DNA of 60,616 nt from Prevotellaceae bacterium UBA6974 (GTDB lineage Bacteria > Bacteroidota > Bacteroidia > Bacteroidales > Bacteroidaceae): the NCBI GenBank assembly GCA_002450165.1, contig DJYQ01000028.1:22573-83188 (forward strand), written 5' to 3'. A program made the position numbers and the translations under genes. The first letter of the stretch is position 1; each line of letters begins with the position of its first letter. This document shows, one piece after another, positions 35,415 to 44,551 of the stretch. The notes below the pieces were generated by a model. It was not told the origin of the DNA and did no database searches. It saw only the letters and a list, made by a program, of their open reading frames with translations.

Positions 35415-36485
35415 TCAACACTCCCTGTAATAATCCAGCATCTGCTCAATTTCCGCAATATTGCAAACCTGATTAATCCGGATATCACCTATGCCACCTA
35501 ATAGTGTAAAGTTTATAGACTCGCCCATATTTTTCTTATCGTGCCTAATAAACTGAATAAGACGGTCATAGTGCTTGCATTCGTAATGGAACTTGCCGTA
35601 ATATTCTCGGACATAAGCCTCTATTTGGTGGAATACCTGACTAGGGAACCCACATTTTACTACACTGAGATAGAGCTCCATTACCAATCCCCATGCAACA
35701 GCATAGCCATGCAGAACAGTATGATTGTCCTCTATGGACATACTCTCTATGGCATGACCTGCCGTATGACCCAAATTCAAAGCCTTACGAATACCTTGTT
35801 CCGTAGGATCCTGACCGACAATGCGCTCCTTGACAGCAACGCTACGCGCAACCATCTGTACAAGTTGCCGTTCAAGAGTTACATCACCACCACAGGCTAC
35901 TGTCGGATTGAATGACAGCAAGCCGTACAAATGATCCTTTCTATCCAAAAGCCCATGCTTTAGCATTTCAGCATATCCTGACAACAAGTTTCCATCGTCT
36001 AATGTTCGCAGGAAGTCAGGAGCCAGTAATACAGATTCGCTAAGGTTGAAAACACCTATCTCGTTCTTCAGCCCACCGAAATTGATACCTGTCTTGCCTC
36101 CTACTGATGCATCAACCTGCGAAAGTAAAGTCGTCGGGATATTGATATATTTTATTCCGCGCTTAAAAGTACTGGCTGCAAAACCACCTAGGTCGGTGAC
36201 CATACCTCCGCCCAGATTAATCAACAACGAATGGCGAGTTGCACCGCCCTTCTGCAAAGAATCCCATACATGTATCAGCGACTCTATCGTCTTGTTGTTA
36301 TCCGTAGCTCCAATTGTAATCATCACAGCGTCTTGCATTACGGGCACATAACTGATCAATGGCCAGCATAACTGCAATGTGGTCGTATCTGTCAAACAGA
36401 AAAGCCGGTCAAAACTGACGGCTGATACAGCCTCGGTCAAACGCTCTGGAAGCGAGTCCACCATTATTATTTGTTGTGCTTTCAT
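35415..36485 (-). CDS. aroB: 3-dehydroquinate synthase AroB
   Basis: A 356-residue NAD- and metal-dependent enzyme of the shikimate pathway, which cyclises DAHP to 3-dehydroquinate. Seen: the NAD-binding LLINLGGGMVTDLGGFAAST, then NIPTTLLSQVDASVGGKTGINF and AEMLKHGLL, and the metal ligands in LNLGHTAGHAIES and TVLHGYAVAWG. The ATG at 36485 overlaps the stop of the large fusion gene by four bases (ATGA), so aroB is translated after it on the same message. Confidence 0.95.
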   Translation of the reverse strand: MKAQQIIMVDSLPERLTEAVSAVSFDRLFCLTDTTTLQLCWPLISYVPVMQDAVMITIGATDNNKTIESLIHVWDSLQKGGATRHSLLINLGGGMVTDLGGFAASTFKRGIKYINIPTTLLSQVDASVGGKTGINFGGLKNEIGVFNLSESVLLAPDFLRTLDDGNLLSGYAEMLKHGLLDRKDHLYGLLSFNPTVACGGDVTLERQLVQMVARSVAVKERIVGQDPTEQGIRKALNLGHTAGHAIESMSIEDNHTVLHGYAVAWGLVMELYLSVVKCGFPSQVFHQIEAYVREYYGKFHYECKHYDRLIQFIRHDKKNMGESINFTLLGGIGDIRINQVCNIAEIEQMLDYYREC

Positions 36486-39400
36486 GATTTTACAGTTATC
36501 TCGGCGCCACGATAATAGTGGTGCAAAATATCCAAATATGAACATCCCTGACGGCCCATTACAGCAGCGCCAATCTGACACATGCCTACACCATGTCCCC
36601 AACCACGGCCATGCAGTAAAAAACCATCCTGTACCATCTGCACGTCAAAAGCGCTGGATAATAGATGTGTCTTGCTCAATGCCCGGCGAATTTCTAATTC
36701 CTTGCCCAAAATCATAGTGTGCAGCGTACCACAAATCCTGATTTTACTGATATGGTAACCCGGACCGCGTTCAACGACTTCCAATGACTTTATCGTACCA
36801 AAGTCTATCTTCAATCTTTCAAGTAGCAAATCGTGCAGTTCCTGCTGCGAAATATGTACATCCCAACGGTAAAAATCTGTCGTTTCTCTGTCGTAATCAT
36901 TCAGTATTTCGCCCAATATCTCACGGTCATCTGTATTGCAGTACGGATCTTCCACACTTTGCAAATATGGTTTAGTTACGTTTTCCCATGCGTATTGAAA
37001 TTCCTCTGTACGCCCACCACAACATTTGCTGAAACGTGCATCGCATATCTCACCATTATAAGTCAAAATCTGACCGCGTGTAGCCTGAACGGCCTCACGG
37101 ACCTGAGGCAATGCCGCACGCGTAACTCCCTGATAACGCTGACAATGGTCATCTGCGCATACATCAAATATCGTATGATCCTCGCGGTCATACCATCGCA
37201 CAATCTCATTCTCTGATTTAGAAAAAGCAAAAGATGGAGACGGTTCCGCACTAAGGTGTTTACGTTTCTCTATCTGAGCATAGAGCCAACTTCTGGATAT
37301 TACTGCCGAAGCCTTTAGAAACTCCGGATTACAGGTTGCGCTCATCTCGCTGGAAATCACGCTGACCAGATAATCCTCGACCGGAAGGATATTTATTGCC
37401 ACTATCTGATCCTCGTCCACCATTAATCTGAGTGTCCCCTGGAAAATCTGGGTTTCCTGACGTTCCCAATGAAATTTTGCACCTATAGTAACACCGTGCA
37501 AACTGAACGTTCCTTTCTCATCAATAGGTGTGAACACAAGTTCGCGATATAGCTGTCCTTTCCACCGCAGAGACCCGTCCTCGAGCATGACCTGCTGACT
37601 TCCTGCGACATTCTGCCCCTTTGCTGTATATTCACCATTAAGCACAAAATCTATTGATTCGCCATGCATTATACCCACGGAGACCAGATTGTCATTATTC
37701 GACCCATTCTCAATGGGCTGTGCATAAAGACTATCCTGTCTGGATTTATGTTCGGTATTATTTTCATTATCTGAAACAGTCCTAATAACAGGCTCCAGTT
37801 CATCGAACGTCATTGTGACTTCCTGCAAAATAGAGGCGGCACGTTCCGGTGTAAGAGTCCTAAAATCCTCTTCACGCGGAGTTATCAACAGCCCACACAT
37901 GTCCAATGCACCGGGAGAGACCATGTACTCGTCCTCTCCGGTGCCATAACAGTCGGGACGATGTTTCTTGCGAGGGAAAATCAGGGTTATTATCTCGTCC
38001 TCACGCTCAGCACCACAATTCTGTCTCCAGGAAACAAGATTCATCCTTGGCTCATCCTCGCCTTCTATGATGGGTAAGGCCTTGTATATGCGCTGACACA
38101 GAATGTTATCAGGCTCTGCAGGCAGTGAACGTATCACAAATACAGGACAAACATATCCCTCCAATATATATAACCCACATCTCTCACCGGTATCACCAGC
38201 TTCAAGCATAACAGCCGCCTGAACACCCGTCACGGGGTATATTTTCTTTAGATGGCTCTCGTACATCTTCCAGTCACGCTCTAAAGGAACCACTCCACGA
38301 CTTCCAGACTGCAAATGCATGTGATCCGGACACGATGCCCCACAGACCGGACCATTATAGAAGACTATCTGACCTGGCATATTCCATGCCATGTTTCGCA
38401 TAGTACCGAAATGGCTCCATATGCTCTGCTTGATATGACGTCGTGCTGATATAGTAAAGTGTTGCGGCAATATTGGAAATGGATTCACGAGAATCTGATA
38501 ATGTTTCGCGGTCATCAGCGAATGCTGCTCTAACGGACGATTACGGTCACAGAGAAAACACGGGCGCGATTCTATCGTCTTCCTGTCAATATTGGCACCG
38601 GTTGATACCATTCGCGCAGGATTCCACTGGCAAGCCAGACGGATTTCCCGCACTTTGTCTCTATCTGACGTAATGCTCTCAACTATCAATTCCCGCGTCT
38701 GTACATTCTCCAGATCACGATAGCGCTGTGACGTTTCCTCCCAGCCAGCTAACTCTCTTTCAAAAAAAAACTCGACTTCCTCTGCAGAAACCTTGTGCTG
38801 CCACTTCTCGTTCAATTGTCTGCGAGCTTTTATCTCAGACGTACGCAACTGGTCCTTGTACAGGTTATTGGCATTTATCCTGTCCTGACTGAGGGCCGCA
38901 TCGCTGTTGCCATCCCAACGACGACATAGATACAGTTCGTCGTATATACGACCAATACGGTAGCGACGGCTTATCATCAACCCCAGGGCATAATCTTCAC
39001 CGTACGAAGTATTAGGAATCTGAATCTCTCTCAACACCGGAGTATAGAATGCGCGTGGCGCACCCAGACCATTTATACGTAAGGCGTTGTTTCGACCGTT
39101 CTGAGGTGTCCACTCCCTGTGGTCAATCAGTCCGGGAGGCAAAGTTTCCAATTGAAAATTGCACATACGGTACGACCCTATTACCATTGCAGCATTATCC
39201 TGGTAAAACTTATCTACAATTCGTTGCAACGTATCTGGGCCACTGTACAAATCATCACTGTCCAACTGAACGACAAACCTGCCTACTCGCTCATCATGCA
39301 CAGCACGATTCCAGCACCCGCCTATACCCAAGTCACTGCATTCAGGTATAATATGTATTACACGGCTGTCATCCGCGTAGCGACCTATAATCTCTGTCGT

Positions 39401-40216
39401 ACCATCCGTACTGCCGTTATCAACTACCATCAGATTGAATTCAAAGGTTGTCTCCTGCCTCAGCACGCTTTCTATGGCATCCGCTATAGTCCTTGCCCTA
39501 TCTTTCACAGGTATGATAACGGTAGCCTCGACTACAAAGTCCGAAGTTGCGTCAAAATCAATAGTATCAAACTCACTGGGGTGCAGATATGCATTAATTG
39601 CACGCAGATGCCTTGTCGCAGCTCGCTCCATTTCCACTTGACGTGCGCGATTACGAGGATCAACATAATCAAATTGTTTCTGTCCCGACAGGCGCATATC
39701 ATTCTCTACCTCGGTATATAGGAACTCCTTGATATGCAATGGCACGCTCTTGCGACTTACATATAGACGCAAGTCATAAAATGCAGCAAAGTTGTAATGA
39801 TGTGCTGTTTCATCCTCGGCATATCGTTTCAAGATTTCTGTCTTGAACAGCAGGACACTGCCCATTTGAAAATCATCACGAATACTGCCTTCCTGGTAAT
39901 CTATCAACGGCATGGAGTCACGCTTACCATCGGGAGTAATTATATAATGATCTGCAAAGGACATGTCTGCGCCATTGTCCTGGGTCACCGTTAACATGCG
40001 CTCCAAAGCATGATAGCCCAGACGCAAAGTATCATATTTGGTGTAGATTAGGGTATATGGTGCATGAGCAAGCGAGGCAATATGCCTAATGGTACGTGTA
40101 TCACCTATACTATCCGAAATATGGTACACATTATCTACAAGAGACTCCTTTTGCAACTCTTCCTCCGTAGCTGCGCCATGCGACACGTCAACCCATGGAA
40201 TAAAACAATCTACCAT
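36482..40216 (-). CDS. Glycosyltransferase - HIT-type nucleotidyltransferase (DUF4922) - SpoIID fusion
   Basis: One uninterrupted frame of about 1244 residues (1248 if the ATG at 40228 is used). Numbers follow the longer form. Residues 1-225 are a divergent GT-A-like half. Residues 232-460 are a family 2 glycosyltransferase with VVDNGSTDGT, the metal site QLDSDDLYSG and SYGEDYALG. Residues about 500-815 match DUF4922, a HIT-superfamily domain like nucleotide-sugar phosphorylases, with PCFLCDRNRPLEQHS and the H-x-H-x-Q site CPDHMHLQSG (His636, His638). Residues about 848-1248 are SpoIID/LytB, with ISSEMSATCNPEFLKASAVISRSW holding the catalytic-type Glu and GHGVGMCQIGA near the end. There is no signal peptide or membrane helix. 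SpoIID in Bacillus cuts peptidoglycan outside the cytoplasm, so its place here is puzzling. Followed by aroB with a four-base overlap. Confidence 0.82.
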   Translation of the reverse strand: MVDCFIPWVDVSHGAATEEELQKESLVDNVYHISDSIGDTRTIRHIASLAHAPYTLIYTKYDTLRLGYHALERMLTVTQDNGADMSFADHYIITPDGKRDSMPLIDYQEGSIRDDFQMGSVLLFKTEILKRYAEDETAHHYNFAAFYDLRLYVSRKSVPLHIKEFLYTEVENDMRLSGQKQFDYVDPRNRARQVEMERAATRHLRAINAYLHPSEFDTIDFDATSDFVVEATVIIPVKDRARTIADAIESVLRQETTFEFNLMVVDNGSTDGTTEIIGRYADDSRVIHIIPECSDLGIGGCWNRAVHDERVGRFVVQLDSDDLYSGPDTLQRIVDKFYQDNAAMVIGSYRMCNFQLETLPPGLIDHREWTPQNGRNNALRINGLGAPRAFYTPVLREIQIPNTSYGEDYALGLMISRRYRIGRIYDELYLCRRWDGNSDAALSQDRINANNLYKDQLRTSEIKARRQLNEKWQHKVSAEEVEFFFERELAGWEETSQRYRDLENVQTRELIVESITSDRDKVREIRLACQWNPARMVSTGANIDRKTIESRPCFLCDRNRPLEQHSLMTAKHYQILVNPFPILPQHFTISARRHIKQSIWSHFGTMRNMAWNMPGQIVFYNGPVCGASCPDHMHLQSGSRGVVPLERDWKMYESHLKKIYPVTGVQAAVMLEAGDTGERCGLYILEGYVCPVFVIRSLPAEPDNILCQRIYKALPIIEGEDEPRMNLVSWRQNCGAEREDEIITLIFPRKKHRPDCYGTGEDEYMVSPGALDMCGLLITPREEDFRTLTPERAASILQEVTMTFDELEPVIRTVSDNENNTEHKSRQDSLYAQPIENGSNNDNLVSVGIMHGESIDFVLNGEYTAKGQNVAGSQQVMLEDGSLRWKGQLYRELVFTPIDEKGTFSLHGVTIGAKFHWERQETQIFQGTLRLMVDEDQIVAINILPVEDYLVSVISSEMSATCNPEFLKASAVISRSWLYAQIEKRKHLSAEPSPSFAFSKSENEIVRWYDREDHTIFDVCADDHCQRYQGVTRAALPQVREAVQATRGQILTYNGEICDARFSKCCGGRTEEFQYAWENVTKPYLQSVEDPYCNTDDREILGEILNDYDRETTDFYRWDVHISQQELHDLLLERLKIDFGTIKSLEVVERGPGYHISKIRICGTLHTMILGKELEIRRALSKTHLLSSAFDVQMVQDGFLLHGRGWGHGVGMCQIGAAVMGRQGCSYLDILHHYYRGAEITVKS

Positions 40217-40242
40217 TCTAATATACATATTTAATTTGTGGA

Positions 40243-40250
40243 CAAAAATA
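40243..40250 (-). promoter_or_regulatory. Putative -7 promoter box for the fusion gene-aroB operon
   Basis: The minus strand reads TATTTTTG, a match to TAnnTTTG. It leaves a leader of about 20 bases before the ATG at 40216 and under 10 before that at 40228, which favours the former. Confidence 0.45.
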
Positions 40251-40292
40251 CAAAAAACGACGATAAATCAGAAACTTTCACAACAAAAATCC

Positions 40293-40300
40293 TAAATTTG
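40293..40300 (+). promoter_or_regulatory. Putative -7 promoter box directly before a GTG start
   Basis: TAAATTTG matches TAnnTTTG and ends only four bases before the GTG at 40305. The expected transcription start falls at or next to the start codon, which would give a leaderless or nearly leaderless message. Confidence 0.45.
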
Positions 40301-40304
40301 CACC

Positions 40305-41147
40305 GTGAAGATATATATTTTCAATCCTGAAAACGACATGGCTCTTGCCAATGGAACACCAGGCTATACCCCGCCTGCCAATATTCGAGCATACAGGCAG
40401 GCTAATTGGCGTCTGCCGGAAAAATGGGCCTTGCCCGAAGATATTGTCTGGGACGGAGAGACAATGTTTGACAACTTAGGAATACCTTCCGACAAAGATT
40501 TTGAGATAGTTCCATGGGGGTGGTCTCCTGCTATAGTACACCAGTTACAGCTTGCCGGGTTTCCTGCTGACAAAATGCCTTCTGCCCAATGGATTCAGAA
40601 GCTCCGCATTCTCTCTGGTCGTCAAACTACAGTTTCCATACAACGCCAGTTGGGAATAGAAGCGTACGTCTGTCACACTATTGACGAGATAACGGCCATC
40701 ATCCAAAGCCATCCGGAACGCGAATACATTATGAAGTCGCCATGGAGTTCCAGCGGTAAAGGATTGATGAGTCCTCGGAATGCAAACTGGCGAGGCTGGA
40801 CACACCGCATCTTGAGACAGCAGGGAGACGTAATTCTCGAACGCAAACTGGACCGTGCACAAGATTTTGCGATGGAATTTTTTATAGACAGAAAACACAA
40901 TATCAAATACATAGGTCTGTCGCTGTTTGCTACCGATGAATACGGTCATTATCTGCGCAATATTACGGGTAATGTCACCCATGCCCTTGACAGTGTACTG
41001 GAATGGTATCTGACAAACCTACCCCGCATTGCCCCCTGGTATCATGGTCCTGTTGGTGTTGACATGCTTATCACCACCAGCGGAGAAATATGCCCATGCA
41101 TCGAAATCAACTGGCGCATGACAATGGGAATGGCATCCCTTTTATAG
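40305..41147 (+). CDS. ATP-grasp-like protein of unknown function
   Basis: A 280-residue cytoplasmic protein starting with GTG (KIYIFNPENDMALANG); the next ATG lies 11 codons inside this conserved-looking start. The order of motifs fits an ATP-grasp enzyme: EYIMKSPWSSSGKGL as the nucleotide-binding loop, VILERKLDRAQDFAMEFFID as the central strand pair, and GPVGVDMLI...CPCIEINWRMTMG with the acidic and Asn metal ligands. ATP-grasp enzymes join a carboxylate to an amine or thiol, but the substrate here cannot be inferred. It is divergent from the glycosyltransferase/HIT/SpoIID gene and followed by tRNA-Lys. Confidence 0.7.
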   Translation: MKIYIFNPENDMALANGTPGYTPPANIRAYRQANWRLPEKWALPEDIVWDGETMFDNLGIPSDKDFEIVPWGWSPAIVHQLQLAGFPADKMPSAQWIQKLRILSGRQTTVSIQRQLGIEAYVCHTIDEITAIIQSHPEREYIMKSPWSSSGKGLMSPRNANWRGWTHRILRQQGDVILERKLDRAQDFAMEFFIDRKHNIKYIGLSLFATDEYGHYLRNITGNVTHALDSVLEWYLTNLPRIAPWYHGPVGVDMLITTSGEICPCIEINWRMTMGMASLL

Positions 41148-41175
41148 CGTTTTTCCACATTTTTCCCTATTTTCC

Positions 41176-41206
41176 TTTGCCGTTTCAGCAAAATACATTA
41201 CCTTTG
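41176..41206 (+). promoter_or_regulatory. Promoter of tRNA-Lys
   Basis: TTTG (41176-41179), 19 bases, TACCTTTG (41199-41206). The boxes and spacing are identical to those before the tRNA at the right edge of the window. Confidence 0.7.
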
Positions 41207-41240
41207 CACCCGCTAAGCCACAAAGGCAAGCAAACAGGCT

Positions 41241-41316
41241 GACTCGCTAGCTCAGTAGGTAGAGCACTTCACTTTTAATGAAGGGGTCTCGGGTTCGAAC
41301 CCCGAGCGGGTTACCA
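41241..41316 (+). tRNA. tRNA-Lys (anticodon TTT)
   Basis: A 76-base cloverleaf including an encoded CCA. The acceptor GACTCGC pairs with GCGGGTT (with G-T pairs), the D arm GCTC/GAGC follows TA, the anticodon stem CTTCA/TGAAG frames the loop CTTTTAA (anticodon TTT), and the T arm is CTCGG-GTTCGAA-CCCGAG-like. The discriminator is A (41313). Confidence 0.93.
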
Positions 41317-41393
41317 TAGAAAAAGAGAATGTAGGCTTATGATATCTCATACAGTTTATATTCTTTTTTTCTTTCTACAAAAAACTGACAACG

Positions 41394-42320
41394 ATGAAAC
41401 AATTTTATCAGCTCGCCACCTTAATTGCAAGCAACATGGCGCTTATCGTAGTGGCAGTTTCTTTAGTTTCGCTATTTATTCCGTCATCATTTATCTGGAT
41501 ATCAACATCTGCAATCACCCCCATGATAGGAGTGGTCATGTTCGGGATGGGACTTACCTTGAGGGCATCTGATTTCAAACCGGTACTGATGCACCCACGG
41601 GAAATTGTGATTGGCGAACTTGCACAATTCATTATAATGCCGGCAACAGCTTGGCTGTTGTGCAAATGCCTGCATCTGCCATTGGAACTGGCCCTTGGTG
41701 TAATTCTCGTCGGATGCTGTCCTGGGGGAACAGCCAGCAATGTTATATGCTACCTCGCTAATGGTGACGTTGCACTCAGCGTCGCAATGACAGGTGTATC
41801 CACATTGGTTGCGCCAATAGCCACACCTGCGTTGGTATTTATTCTTGCCGGGAAAGAGGTTGATATTAATATTATCGGAATGTTTGCAAGCATAGTTCAG
41901 GTTGTCATAATCCCAATAGTCGCAGGAATTGCGCTGAACCATTACTTCAACAATCTCTGCAAGCAGATTACACCTTTTCTGCCTATGGTATCAACAATTA
42001 CCATTGCGTCTATTATTGGGATTATCGTGTCTCACAACGCACAAAACATTATTTCGTGTAGCCTGCTGGTTGCATTAGCTGTAATTCTGCATAATCTACT
42101 GGGTCTGACACTAGGATATACAGTATCGAGCATTATGCGCCTACCCCATGACAAGCGCACTGCCATCAGTATCGAAGTCGGCATGCAGAACTCGGGACTT
42201 GCAACATCGCTCGCAACAACTCATTTTGCCTTTTTCCCAATGGCAGCAATCCCGGGTGCCATCTTCTCGGTATGGCATAATATCTCCGGCAGTATAGCTG
42301 CGCACATATTGAGAAGATAG
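41394..42320 (+). CDS. Bile acid:sodium symporter family (BASS) transporter
   Basis: A 308-residue inner-membrane protein with about ten hydrophobic helices. Family blocks seen: GVVMFGMGLTLRASDF, IIMPATAWLL, GVILVGCCPGGTASNVICYLANGDVALSVAMT (the crossover region with the sodium site), and SIEVGMQNSGLATSLA. BASS proteins carry organic anions such as bile acids or 2-keto acids with sodium; the name does not fix the substrate. It stands alone between tRNA-Lys and the yicC operon. Confidence 0.9.
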   Translation: MKQFYQLATLIASNMALIVVAVSLVSLFIPSSFIWISTSAITPMIGVVMFGMGLTLRASDFKPVLMHPREIVIGELAQFIIMPATAWLLCKCLHLPLELALGVILVGCCPGGTASNVICYLANGDVALSVAMTGVSTLVAPIATPALVFILAGKEVDINIIGMFASIVQVVIIPIVAGIALNHYFNNLCKQITPFLPMVSTITIASIIGIIVSHNAQNIISCSLLVALAVILHNLLGLTLGYTVSSIMRLPHDKRTAISIEVGMQNSGLATSLATTHFAFFPMAAIPGAIFSVWHNISGSIAAHILRR

Positions 42321-42362
42321 CACATTTCGGATGCTTTTATAGGTAATTTGGACGATTTTTAT

Positions 42363-42370
42363 TATCTTTG
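42363..42370 (+). promoter_or_regulatory. Putative -7 promoter box for the yicC-gmk operon
   Basis: TATCTTTG matches TAnnTTTG, 27 bases before the yicC ATG. It probably serves the long operon through rseP. Confidence 0.5.
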
Positions 42371-42397
42371 CATGGAATTTTATAGTAAAACTGACGT

Positions 42398-43276
42398 ATG
42401 ATATTGTCAATGACCGGTTACGGCAAAGCTTCTGCCGCATATCAGGAAAAAAAAATTACTGCTGAAATAAAGTCTCTGAACAGCAAGGCTCTAGACCTGT
42501 CCACTCGAATAGCATCGTGCTACCGTGAAAAAGAGATGGAAATCCGTTCTATGATTTCTGCAGCATTACAGCGGGGAAAGGTTGATTTCGCCTTATGGGT
42601 TGAGCGTGACGAGACTGCGGTAACGGCAACAATAGACGGAGCCATGGCAGCAGGATACTACAAGCAGATTTGTCAAGTATCGGAGGAGAGGGATATTCCG
42701 CTACCCAAGGACCCGTGGGCTTTAATCATGCGCATGCCTGACGTAATAAGCAGTCAGGAACGCAAAGAAGAGCTGAGTCCCGAAGAGTGGGAAATTGCTG
42801 CAAATGTTATAGAGGAAGCTGTAAACCAGTTGATTGATTTCCGAACTCAGGAAGGCGAAGCGTTGTCAAGGAAATTCGATGGAAATCTGGATTCAATAGC
42901 TTCTCTGTTAATGAGTATCGAACCATGGGAAAAGTTACGCACCGAAAAGATTCGCCAACGTCTGACAGATGCCCTCTCGTCAATCCCCGAAGTAGAATAT
43001 GACCGCGGTCGCCTGGAGCAGGAAATGATTTTTTACATCGAGAAACTGGATATAAACGAAGAGAAGCAGCGACTGGCCAACCACTTGGAATACTTTAGGG
43101 AAACAATGGCAGGAGAACCAGGACAGGGCAAAAAACTTGGGTTTATCGCCCAAGAAATGGGTAGAGAGATAAATACCACAGGATCCAAGTCCAACCAAGC
43201 TGAGATGCAAAAAATTGTTGTCCGCATGAAGGACGAACTGGAACAAATTAAGGAACAGGTATTGAACGTTCTGTAA
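42398..43276 (+). CDS. yicC: YicC family endoribonuclease-like protein
   Basis: A 292-residue protein of normal family length, with the conserved start MILSMTGYGKA, EIKSLNSKALDLSTRI, and the C-terminal DUF1732 block GKKLGFIAQEMGREINTTGSKSNQAEMQKIVVRMKDELEQIKEQVLN. E. coli YicC is reported to be an endoribonuclease. It lies one base before gmk, its usual neighbour across bacteria, and begins the operon. Confidence 0.93.
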   Translation: MILSMTGYGKASAAYQEKKITAEIKSLNSKALDLSTRIASCYREKEMEIRSMISAALQRGKVDFALWVERDETAVTATIDGAMAAGYYKQICQVSEERDIPLPKDPWALIMRMPDVISSQERKEELSPEEWEIAANVIEEAVNQLIDFRTQEGEALSRKFDGNLDSIASLLMSIEPWEKLRTEKIRQRLTDALSSIPEVEYDRGRLEQEMIFYIEKLDINEEKQRLANHLEYFRETMAGEPGQGKKLGFIAQEMGREINTTGSKSNQAEMQKIVVRMKDELEQIKEQVLNVL

Positions 43277-43277
43277 T

Positions 43278-43874
43278 ATGAGGGGAAAGTGTCTTATTTT
43301 TTCCGCACCCTCGGGTAGTGGGAAAAGCACAATTGTAAAGTGGCTCATGGACGAGCATCCCGAGTTGAGGATGGCGTTCAGCATAAGTGCCACGTCACGC
43401 TGTCCCAGATGCAATAACGGTATCATGGAGCAAGATGGTGTGGAGTATTTCTTCCTTACCCCTGAGCAATTCCGCAGCAAGATTGATGCTGGTGAATTTC
43501 TGGAATATGAGGAAGTGTACAAGGATCGTTTCTACGGCACGCTACGTTCCCAGGTAGATTGTCAGTTAGAGAAGGGCATCAACGTTGTTTTTGACATTGA
43601 TGTAAAAGGAGGCATAAACATCAAACATCAGTTTGGTGAGAATGCTATGAGCCTGTTTATCCAACCGCCTTCAATCGATGAATTACGCAGTAGGCTTGAA
43701 GGGCGTGGGTCAGACTCAGCCGACCAAATACAGACGCGCCTGGACAAGGCTGAATATGAGATGACCTTTGCGCCGCAGTTTGACCATGTCGTAGTGAATG
43801 ACAATCTGGAAGAGGCCAAGGCAGAAACGCTGAAACTAATCCGTAATTTTCTGAACTTATGGCAACAATCCTGA
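43278..43874 (+). CDS. gmk: Guanylate kinase
   Basis: A 198-residue nucleotide kinase that makes GDP from GMP and ATP. P-loop FSAPSGSGKSTIVKWL, the GMP-binding SISATSR, VEYFFLTPEQFRSKIDAGEFLEYEEVYKDRFYGT and VVFDIDVKGGINIK are all present. Normal length. It overlaps tsaB by 16 bases. In many Bacteroidales nadD follows gmk; here it does not. Confidence 0.96.
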   Translation: MRGKCLIFSAPSGSGKSTIVKWLMDEHPELRMAFSISATSRCPRCNNGIMEQDGVEYFFLTPEQFRSKIDAGEFLEYEEVYKDRFYGTLRSQVDCQLEKGINVVFDIDVKGGINIKHQFGENAMSLFIQPPSIDELRSRLEGRGSDSADQIQTRLDKAEYEMTFAPQFDHVVVNDNLEEAKAETLKLIRNFLNLWQQS

Positions 43875-44551
43875 GCATAGAAACAAGTACCCAGGTTTGC
43901 AGTGTCGCTGTGGCCGAAGATAATCATGTAATTTACCACGAGGAAGATTTTGACGGACCTTCGCATGCTGTGAAATGTGGTGTTTTTACACAAAATGCAT
44001 TAAGTTTTGCAGAAAGTCACGCTATTCCGTTGGATGCGGTGGCTGTAAGCGAGGGACCTGGAAGTTATACAGGACTGCGTATCGGAGCAAGCATGGCAAA
44101 AGGCGTTGCCTACGGACGGAATATCCCACTGATAAATATCCCGACACTTGAACTGATGTGTGTACCGGTATTGCTCTACCATGAGGAGATTCCCGAGGAT
44201 TCGTTGCTGGTACCGATGATTGATGCACGTCGTATGGAAGTATATGCAGCAATCTACGACATATCCCTGCATTGTATCCGTAATATTCAGGCTGATATAG
44301 TGGATGCAGAAACATACATTGACTATTTGGAGCGTAGGCCTGTGATTTTCTTTGGCAACGGCTCGACAAAATGCGGGGATATCATAGCACACCCTAATGC
44401 GATGTTCATTCCTGATATCAACCCGTTAGCTTCCAACATGGCGCCGTTGGCAGAACAAAGGATACGCAGTGGACGTATTGCTGATACAGCATATTTTGAA
44501 CCTTATTACCTGAAGGATTTTCAGGCAACAAAACCTAAAAAACTGATATGA
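43859..44551 (+). CDS. tsaB: tRNA threonylcarbamoyladenosine biosynthesis protein TsaB
   Basis: A 230-residue ASKHA-fold protein that partners TsaD and TsaE in making t6A37 of ANN-decoding tRNAs. Seen: ILSIETSTQVCSVAVAED at the N-terminus, AVSEGPGSYTGLRIGASMAKGVAYG, and MIDARRMEVYAAIYD. The C-terminal half is variable, as usual. It overlaps gmk upstream and the DUF4290 gene downstream (ATGA). Confidence 0.93.
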   Translation: MATILSIETSTQVCSVAVAEDNHVIYHEEDFDGPSHAVKCGVFTQNALSFAESHAIPLDAVAVSEGPGSYTGLRIGASMAKGVAYGRNIPLINIPTLELMCVPVLLYHEEIPEDSLLVPMIDARRMEVYAAIYDISLHCIRNIQADIVDAETYIDYLERRPVIFFGNGSTKCGDIIAHPNAMFIPDINPLASNMAPLAEQRIRSGRIADTAYFEPYYLKDFQATKPKKLI

